From Lutjanus erythropterus (Eukaryota; Chordata; Actinopteri; Lutjaniformes; Lutjanidae): a stretch of DNA of 64,000 bases. The stretch spans positions 26,318,470 to 26,382,469 of the forward strand of contig CM034605.1 of the NCBI GenBank assembly GCA_020091685.1. Reading direction: 5' to 3'. Positions 56,050-64,000 of the stretch are shown here, piece after piece. The notes below the pieces were generated by a model, which made no database searches, was not told where the DNA came from, and saw nothing but the letters and a program-made list of their open reading frames with translations. Within the stretch, counting starts at the first letter, position 1, and each line of letters starts with the position of its first letter. The position numbers were made by a program, and so were the translations under genes.

Positions 56050-56185
56050 AATTAAATTACATTTATTTATTTAAAATATCGACAGTGCATATTAATGAAC
56101 TTTTACACATAAATATGCAAGATTATAGCCAGAGGCTGATTTCCCATCTGTAGTCGCTGGGCAGGTTGATGTTACATAACAAACG
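56050..56185 (+). repeat. 'TTTATTTATTTAAAATATCGACAGTGC' dispersed repeat, copy 2
   Basis: Matches 24487-24615: GACAGTGCATATTAATGAAC, GAGGCTGATTTCCCATCTGT, TGTTACATAACAAACGTCAC. Confidence 0.55.
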
Positions 56186-56702
56186 TCACAAATTACAATT
56201 GTACATTAAAGTCACTTAGGTTGTAATGTGCTTTGAATAATGGAATCACATATATGACTTTTATTTGTTTTGATATCGGCGTTATTTGTGTTGTATTATT
56301 TTGTTCTTTGTTGTTATTTTGCTCGTCTTTGTTTGCCTGTTTTCTTTATTTTGTGTTGTGTTGTTTGATCTGACCCTGCTGTGAAAGGGGTAGTTGTTAT
56401 TATTAGCCACAGAAGTGTCTAAATTATCTTAAATTAATTTATTGTAATGTATTCACTGCATCATTTAAATATCTGCCATTTTTCTGCAAGAGGCAATGCA
56501 CACGTATCAGTCGGTCACTGAATTGTATATAATTGTCTCGTCTTTTGGTAGAATCCATATCATCATATCAGGTTATTGACTGACAGAATTATAGTGTCCA
56601 AATTAAGTGTACAATTCAAACCTTACCGGAGATGTTTTGTAATCTATTTCATTATTTTATATATAATTTTGGCCTATATTTCTTATGTAATGATATAAAT
56701 TC

Positions 56703-57056
56703 AGGCTGCAATGCTTAATCGATTATTAAACAATTATTAAAATAATCGGCAACTATTTGGATTATTGACTAATTGGTTTGAATAATTTTCTTAGAAAAAC
56801 AAAAGTCAAAATTCTTTGATTTTAGCTTCTTAAATGTGAATATTTTTTAGTTTCTTTACTCCTCTCTGACAGGAAACTGAGTCCCTGAGTTGCGATTAAA
56901 ACAAAACATTTTAGGACATCATCGTACGCTTTTGGAAAAACTGCTCAACATTTTTCTCAATTTTCTGACATTTTAAAACAAACAACTATTAATCGATTGA
57001 TCAAGAAAGTAATCGACCTATTAATCGACTGTGAAAATAATCGTTAGTTGCCGCCC
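56703..57056 (-). mobile_element. 'GGGCTGCAACTAAC' hAT-like element, most complete copy
   Basis: CAGGCTGCAATGCTTAATCG at the left and AAAATAATCGTTAGTTGCCGCCC at the right are inverted termini. Interior AAGTCAAAATTCTTTGATTT, AAATGTGAATATTTTTTAG and GGACATCATCGTACGC follow the family order in reverse. Confidence 0.8.
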
Positions 57057-58231
57057 ATATATCAAGATGGGAGACTGTTTTAAGTGTTTAGATTTGAAAC
57101 CCAGCCATAGTGGTGACACAGCAAGTTTTTTTTTGCTTTTATTGTTGCTGAAAATGCTTCAAGATCATATTGATCATGATCAGTTTTTTGCATCTTTAAA
57201 AACCAGACGGAGACTGACTCGAAACAGATCATGACGGCACAGTTCTGCGGCGTTACAGCACTTACTGTACGTTTTCCCGTCAGGATGATTTGTGGATTTG
57301 GGCTGTTCCCAGTTCACACCCTTGAAAGAAAAGTGGTTTGATTTCTTTTATCTTTGCACTCTCATGATATAGTAATAATGGGTTCTGTCAAGGTTGTCGT
57401 TCTGTTTAAGGTTGAGTTTTATTTGCATGGTGATAAACGGCGGCAGTAAAATCTGATAATAAAAACGCACAGAAAAAATGATCAATAAGCTGCTCAGGTG
57501 AGAAGGAGAAAAGAATAAGAGGTCTTTTTAACATCAGCTCAACTCAACACAAACAAAGCCTCAACAAAAGACTCTTTACATACAGAAGACCACAAAATAT
57601 TTAATTTCAAACCACAAAAAATGCTCTCAGAGGGGTTTTCTTTGACAGTAGTGTTAAGTTTAGTATTGCAGAGGTTGAGGACTGACTGAGGATTGTGCCA
57701 AGATTCCTTCACTTTACAGTTTCTAATATTTATAAAGGTCTTTAGAGGAGGCGGGGGCTTCACAGTGATATAGTGCTCTGGATCGTATATTACAGCAAAT
57801 GGAGGTACGTCGGTTCGAAATGGCTCTTTTCTTCCAGAACCTCTGACTTGTTTTATTCTCTGTAGGATTCATCAGTTTCCATACAGCGTGCTTCTGAATC
57901 AGCGTGTTCCAGTCACAGTCTGTGAAAATGAAGGATGAGGTTTAAATTTAGATGTGTGGTCATGTGTCGGGGAGTTTGTCCTGTGTTGTGAGAGATGATG
58001 AAGACTCAGTGAGGATCAAACTAGTGAGGTAGAGGCGTGGGCAAAATCCGAAACTCATCTTTGACCTAAAAACTAAATGACTCATGACTTCACGTAACCT
58101 GACTGAGCCTCTCCAAAATCAAAAACACGAGTGCAAGGAAGGGATTAAACATCAGCGCTAACTTACAGTAAGCTGTTAGCATTAGCATTTACAGTTTGCT
58201 AGCTTACTACCTACAAGAGGATACTTTTTTT
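57057..58231. other. Intronic, nothing recognised
   Basis: No exon supported; one short GTTAGCATTAGCATTTACAG cluster near 58170. Confidence 0.4.
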
Positions 58232-58778
58232 CCCCAGGATGGCGAAGGCATGACCCACTTTACTCTGACTTTGATTGGCTTGAGCATAGCGAACAAATGT
58301 TTTTCACAAGGAAAGTTTAAAATTTGCGCTCAGTGAGCCTTTCATTCATGTCAATATGGATTCATAGTTTGTTTATTTGCTGTTAATCATTATTTTGTGC
58401 AACATGTTGTGCAGAACCTGCAGTAAAGTGACAGATGAAGCAGTCGCTGATGACCAGGACTGAGTAGCTTGGTTACAGTGCTGTGATGGACAGATAATGT
58501 GTATTTTTCAATTCAGATGTCACTTTTGGTGTCACAATAAGATGAATCACTGCAAATGCAACAACTGTATTATAGGCTTGGGCAACTGGACGCATATATT
58601 GTCCATTGATGATGGGCTGAATTCATCACTGGTTATTTTTTTGGCGATGTTTGGGCCAAAATTTGCCATTTTATTTGCTGATGTAATGGTTTACAGAGTG
58701 ACGGCTGCTGGATTGGATTAAGAATGCTTAAGCCAATCAGAGGCAGAGTAGGGTGGGAAATTCCTTTGCCATCCTACA
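58232..58778. mobile_element. 547-bp foldback element in intron 1
   Basis: Arm AGGATGGCGAAGGCATGACC ... TTGATTGGCTTGAGCAT (58237-58287) pairs with ATGCTTAAGCCAATCAGAGG ... TTCCTTTGCCATCCT (58724-58775). Interior 430 bp has no recognised coding domain, although a 74-codon frame runs through it. Confidence 0.75.
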
Positions 58779-58802
58779 GTAGTAGGATACATTGCCTACA
58801 GT

Positions 58803-59160
58803 AGTAGGGCTGATTGATTTTGAAGAAATATCCATTTGCATTTATTTTGACTGATATTGCAATTGCAATATGATTCGCAATATTAGAGGAATTATTCTAA
58901 TTTTCACTGAAAAACACATTAAAAAGATTTTTTTCAGGGATCTGTACTAAACAAAGATGTTTTCTGAAGTCTAGAGAATGATGTGTTGGCCAGCACACCT
59001 CTGCAGCACCACAATATTTAATTTAAAATGGTATTTTGACACACATTTTGCCTTTAACAAATAATATTAAATATGATATCAATATTATATTGCAGTAGAC
59101 CATATTGCAATTTCCATAAAATGTCGATTAATTGCTCAGTCCTGTACAGTAGCAACACAT
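58803..59160 (+). mobile_element. 'GGGCTG...GCAATAT' family element
   Basis: Starts TAGTAGGGCTGATTGATTTT; GATATTGCAATTGCAATATG, GTCTAGAGAATGATGTG, CCTCTGCAGCACCACA, TTTTGACACACATTTTGCC and GATTAATTGCTCAGTCCTG are in the same order as 61051-61435. Confidence 0.7.
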
Positions 59161-60348
59161 CATTAATTGTTAACAATTTTTGGGGCCACAAATTATGTTA
59201 GAAAAGTAAATGGCACATCCAACATGTGTTTCCTCACTGTGTGGAAACTCATCCTGGATGCTATCAGTGTTTTAGCTAATATTAGCAGCTCTGCACTCCA
59301 ACAACCCCAGCAATTATAGCTGGAATAGCTTCACTTTTGGCATTTACTCCTCAGCAACAAAGCCAAACAGGGTGATGTTCATTTATGCTGTGCATATTTA
59401 AGACCCTGTCTTGTTTTAAAATCAGTCAGCTTAAGTAGCTAGCTGCAGCTAAAATCTGCTAGAGCCGGTTGTCATTTCAGCTAATAAAATTTATTATGAC
59501 TGGCTGTGATTTTACTATACTAACTGTTCAAAAATGTCATTTAATTGCATTGAATTTCTGAGATTTTACAAAGTAAATGATCAATTAAATCCAGCCCTAC
59601 AATGAGACACAAAATCCAAAATCAGATTCTCTTTGTCTACGTCTTTGTTATAACAGAGAAACATTTAAAGTGACCAGTGTTTGAAGCATACATAAGGGCA
59701 GTTTAACCTCATAAATCAGTAATTGAGAGGAGCAAAACAACCACACAAATGCTTTACTTTAAACACGTCCCAACATGTCTAGTCTTTATTCAGCTGCGTC
59801 TTCGTAAAATGTGGGCAGAGCGGCTGCCCTCAGATGGGTGGCACGGGAAGAGGCTGCAGTGGCCGTGGTGTGTTTGCATGTTGAGCTGTGAGTGCAGAGC
59901 AGATTCTTGGAAAGGTGGGCGTTGGGTGAATTCCCCTGCAGGGTCTGTCAGGAGGAAGCCACAAAAAACACTGCCAGATCAACACAACTGTGGACAAACA
60001 ACCCACAATATGAACTACAGTAATAATAAAAAAAAAAAATTCTGAATATTGAGCTTGTCCTCCACAGTTTTTCCTCAATAATCAAATTTCCTTCCAAGAG
60101 ATTAATTTAACATTTCAGCTGTTTTTTGTGCAGATCGGGGATTTTTTCCACAGTATTGGTCAGGTGGTTCGTGCACCGCTGATTTTATGATTTAGATGTT
60201 AGATTTGGTATTTTACAACCACTCCTCTCCAATCTATTGCTGTGTCAGTTTCACACCCCCTGTCATGTTGCGTATCTGTAGGAAGCAGAGCTCTGATGCT
60301 GTTTCAGGCCTGAGAAGTGAACCTCCATCTGCTGAGTGTGGCAGAAAG

Positions 60349-60387
<39 letters not shown>

Positions 60388-61050
60388 TATACATCCAGAA
60401 AAATCCTCTGGTAAGAGCCAACAGACTTTCAGGAGCTTCTGCCCAGAGAGAGACTATAGTCTAATGGACAGTAGACGTTACATAACAGTGTGACCTGACG
60501 AGTCATCCTCCATAATATAAATGTAGCTCAGCTGGTTGAAAACATTTGTGTGCAGATTTATCGGATTAAAAAACGTTCTATAGGTAGCAGGTCATACATG
60601 CATTTCACTCATAATGCTGATCGTGTAGAGGCGGTTTAGTTGCATCACACATCCTCCCATCGGCCTGTCTGGCATCATCACAGAGGTACAGACCGGAGGG
60701 CGCGTGACACTGACTGTTGTGGTTTGGGTAAAGGACATTTAAACAGTGTTATTAGCGCACGAGAGGAGCCAGAAGAGGCAGAGCTGTTTCCAAATCTGGG
60801 TCACTGTGACACAGCAGCCCAAATTGTCTTTACTTCCTGTCAGTGTTCAGTTCATTTCAGGACAGAGCACGTTTAGCTTGGTAATTAGCAGGGGTGGGGG
60901 TTCTGTTCATATTTTAACAAAAGTTACCTGCAACAGCTTTTTCTCCATCTAGCTGATTAATCGCCTGAAGATGTAGATCAAGTCGTTGATGTCTTGCAGG
61001 CTGTCTGCAGGCCTGCTTACGTTAGCTGTGGCTGTTTGTGGCTGTGGCAT
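59161..61050. other. Intronic, no exon supported
   Basis: Contains the (GT)n tract at 60351-60386 and chance frames only. Confidence 0.4.
60351..60386. repeat. (TG)n microsatellite
   Basis: Eighteen uninterrupted TG units. Confidence 0.97.
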
Positions 61051-61435
61051 TTAGGGCTGAACAATTAATTGTGCTGCAGAGATGTCCCGGCCTACGCACC
61101 ATATTTTCACATGGTATATTGTGATTATTTTGACTGAAATTGCAATATTTAACACGGTTAGTGGAAATCATCAACTTTGCATCACAATTTTTATGTTCAC
61201 TGTAAAAAAAACAACTATTAAAATCATGATAGTGTCATATTTATTGAGGTCTGTGCCAAACAAACATGTTGTCTGTCATCTGGAGAACAAGATATTTAGA
61301 CCAGGTCATCTGTGCAGCACTACATTTTTCTTTTTTTCCAAAAATTGTGATTTGATTCTGGTCCTGCGATTTGGATATTGCACTTGGCCATATTATGATT
61401 CTGTTGCGATTGCAAATAATTGAGCAGCCTTAATT
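61051..61435 (+). mobile_element. 'GGGCTG...GCAATAT' family element, most complete copy
   Basis: TTTAGGGCTGAACAATTAATTG start, TGAAATTGCAATATTTAAC, CATCTGGAGAACAAGATATT, CTGTGCAGCACTACA, AATTGAGCAGCCTTAA end. The 113-codon frame inside has no domain. Confidence 0.75.
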
Positions 61436-63278
61436 TAGCATTACAGATATTGCAGAGTGTTGTTTGTGTCGAAGTTGAGGCCACTTTCAGCTTGAATGGT
61501 TTGACCCGAACAAACCACATGGGTGATGTCTCTTCTATAGTCTACTCTTTCACACAGATGCTCTCTCAGGTACCGAACTCTGGCACCAAGTGATTACCGC
61601 GAATCTGTACTCTGTAGCGCCAACGGAAAAGTACCAAGTTTGGCTGCCATCCCAGTAATTAGCCAGCATGCTAATGCAGGCAAACCAGCCAGTGCCAAGC
61701 GATGCTACTACTAGCATCTTCACAATGAATCATTTGTGTACAGGACAGTTTGAGCTGAGCAGATAAACATCTAATCTGACTGGCAAATTAAAGGTTAATA
61801 TCTAAATCCCACTTAAAATTATTTGTAATATTACTGGAAAAGGAGGATTCATTCATTTTAAACTGGAGCTGGGTGATATAGTGGAAAATTTAGTATGATA
61901 AAATGTTTCATTTTAGTCAATAGATTATTTAAACAGTGTAGATTTTTGATAACTCTTAATGAAGACCAAGAGAAAAACAAAGGTTGAATTTGAACCACTT
62001 TGTTTTGAATTTAACAACCTTACTTATTAAGGCACACAGGTAACAGACTTCATAGGATTAAAAAGACAAAAAACTGCCAAACTGGCGAGCTGAACTGTCC
62101 TTTTTTTTAATTAACAATTTCTTCACCGTCTGCACTCACTTTCTCACTCCATGCTGTTTCTGTTGTGTCACGTCTCGAAGGTGCAACTGAACATCAGGCC
62201 TGTTAAATGATTGGCTTATTGTTTATTATAATATTATTGTGTTGCTAAATTGCCTAGGCCTATTTTGCATTTGTCTTTTACACCACTTGCATGTCTTAAT
62301 GCTCTAAGTTTTAATACTTATTTTACCTCTAAAATGAATCATAATCTCAAAACCCTCATTTTTCAGTTCCAAAAGGGGCTTGTCATCTTTGACATTTAAC
62401 TATGAAATAAAAGAGTAATAATAAGCCACTAATAACTGTGTAAGTCAAGAAATCACTCCTTCAAAAACCTGCTGTACAAACTTGTGCTGTTTCTATCTGC
62501 AGGATTTTGAATAAATGGGCAAATTAATCATGTGGGCATGTGAGGGATGTGTTTGTAAAATGTTGCTTGGTTGCTGGTTAAGTATCAGTGATGAATTGAC
62601 CGCCTCTCCACTCGGTGTAAGATGAAGTACATTGAATTGTGTTGAGAGGATGAAGTTGTACATCAAGAAAAATGCCACCAGCCGTCCAATAACTCGAGTC
62701 CTGCAGGATTACTTTCACCGCTGAAAGGCTGAACTCACTTCAAAGACTGTAATTATTTTTTAAACTCTTTAGTTGCTATTTAAGAGATTTAGCTCCGGAT
62801 GTTGTACATAAATCTCTTAAAGACAGCACACAGTAGTTAAAGGAGTAAAATCTGCTCAACATGCTGCAGCTTGATCATTGGACTTCACACGAGACGACCT
62901 TGTATAATAACAGCACAGTCCAGTAGAGCTCGTTTTAAACTTGCGTTGTTTGTTGCAGCCTTTGCAAGCAAACAGATCGGAGTCGCCTCGTCCTCAGGAC
63001 GTGTTTGTAGCTGCAACACCTGCTTCTGTTTGTGGTGATCTCCTTTTGCTTATTGACTCATTCTACTGTGAATACTTGGGTAAACAACACCCACCACATG
63101 AGTTTAGACACTGCTTCAGTGGCCTTTCAACAGCATATCAATAACTATGCAAGGGTTTTTTGGCAGGCAATACAGGAATTTATTTTTCATTTGTTGTTTT
63201 CTTGTGACCGTATTTATTTTATGATCTGGATCACAAACCTTTCTTACACAGCGATGGTGCCGCGGCGTGTTATTTTGA
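61436..63278. other. Intronic, nothing firmly recognised
   Basis: 61565-61690 (GTACCGAACTCTGGCACC ... AAAGTACCAAGTTTGGC) looks like an old repeat. No exon of the FIP family seen. Confidence 0.4.
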
Positions 63279-63475
63279 ACAGTTATTTTCACCGTCAATT
63301 AATCAGTCGATTATTTTCTCGATTAATAGCTGTTTGCCTTTAAAAAATATTCACATTTAAGAAGCTGGAATCAGAGAATTAGGACTTTAAAAAAAAAATA
63401 ATACTCAGCTCAATTAATTGATTTTGAAAATACTTGGTGATTAATTTAATAATCGATTAATCGTTGCAGCTCTAG
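63279..63475 (+). mobile_element. 'GGGCTGCAACTAAC' hAT-like element, internally deleted copy
   Basis: Starts ACAGTTATTTTCACCG, has TTCACATTTAAGAAGCTGG, and ends AATCGATTAATCGTTGCAGCTCTAG; the GATGACGTCCTC block is absent, so the middle is deleted. Confidence 0.75.
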
Positions 63476-63773
63476 TGTTAAGATCTAAGAGGATACAGTA
63501 TTTTTTCCATGATAAAGCCACGTTGTGACCAACAAATCTGTTTAAATTATAGAAATAAACAAGAAACTTCACCCTCAAAGTAAATCCATTGGTCATGATT
63601 TTCTACTGTGCTCAAACAGTCATCAGGATGCTACTCCAGCTGCAACAAGACCGATCCTCGCTGCAAGAGCTGCAGTGATTAATCAATTATTAAATCAGTT
63701 AATTATTAAATTAAATCATCAAACTAGAGAGTTGTTTTTAATTCTCTGTTTTATGATATTTATTTCAGGATAA

Positions 63774-63862
63774 CTAAATACAGGAAACAGGAAGGAGAAC
63801 TGTCCTCAGCTGTCATTGAAGCACAGAGTGAAAAGGGGCGGGACTTAGGAAGGGTCAGTTCT
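63774..63862 (+). repeat. Dispersed repeat fragment with GGGGCGGGACTT, copy 2
   Basis: ACAGGAAACAGGAAGGAGAA, GAAGCACAGAGTGAAAAGG, GGCGGGACTTAGG; counterpart of 17865-17962. Confidence 0.65.
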
Positions 63863-64000
63863 TACATATTGAACATTTCAGAAAGTTGATGACTGAAATT
63901 ATTTATTTATTTATAGCCGACAGTCTCAATATATGACAACCTCTTAGTTTCTGATACAACTGTGACTTGTTTTTCATAAAAAAATAAAACTGTTTTCTTG

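Larger units (their letters stand above)
51515..64000 (+). other. Intron 1 of the Rab11-FIP gene, at least 12.4 kb, running off the window
   Basis: No downstream exon was recognised by eye: the next exon of class I FIPs should encode a W(Y/F)KL.SK.GKK.K.RGEI block and an MFDLSMKDK motif, and neither was found. The stretch is dominated by mobile-element copies (listed separately), AT-rich filler and simple repeats. A very short exon could have been missed. Confidence 0.65.

Noticed and set aside
57810-57840. GGTTCGAAATGG resembling a tRNA T-loop
   Set aside because: No acceptor stem, D-arm or anticodon arm can be formed around it.
60196-60387. 63-codon frame ending in a Cys-Val repeat
   Set aside because: The end is the TG microsatellite; the rest shows no domain.

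Overview
The window looks like AT-rich intergenic and intronic DNA from a ray-finned fish, probably a percomorph-type teleost. The repeats point that way: AAGTAC-rich dispersed repeats, hAT-like elements with 'GGGCTGCA' termini, foldback elements ending in 'AAAGGGACAGTTCA', Tc1 relics and a long TCTA microsatellite. So do two recognisable vertebrate coding segments. No bacterial-style operons, rRNA, tRNA or CRISPR arrays were seen. The species assignment is inference from remembered repeat families; no database search was possible.

Only two protein-coding loci can be supported. (1) A complete single-exon rhodopsin-class GPCR on the minus strand at 10913-12046, recognised as gpr151 from its transmembrane layout and its diagnostic C-terminal motifs PDVEHFW and DPVPWE. 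(2) The first coding exon of a class I Rab11-family interacting protein (C2 domain, closest by eye to RAB11FIP5) on the plus strand at 51138-51514. It ends in a consensus GTAAGT donor, and no second exon was recognised, so intron 1 appears to run beyond the window. The GC-rich leader of this exon carries a short upstream ORF.

Layout: 1-9 kb is repeat-rich, with an AAGTAC-family element around 2.1-4.2 kb that seems to contain an hAT-like element and a Tc1 transposase relic. 10.8-12.4 kb holds gpr151 and its upstream region. 12.5-14.0 kb is a 1.5-kb inverted-repeat element with an internal array of GCTAAAAAGTTA units. 16.8-20.1 kb holds duplicated blocks, a 183-bp near-perfect palindrome and a 1-kb element built from about ten 55-bp GGTTCT/AGAACC units. 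26.4-27.2, 29.15-29.64, 39.5-40.2 and 41.7-41.9 kb are non-repetitive stretches rich in homeodomain-, POU- or nuclear-receptor-type sites and are the best candidates for conserved enhancers. 44.8-50.3 kb is again repeat-rich. 50.7-51.5 kb is the CpG-rich promoter and first exon of the Rab11-FIP gene. The rest is its repeat-laden intron 1.

The two genes have no evident functional link. The roughly 38.5 kb between them holds no other gene I can support; it is a mosaic of non-autonomous DNA transposons and possible regulatory elements. Most 60-100 codon open frames here lack an ATG, fall in repeats, or lie antisense to the two real genes.
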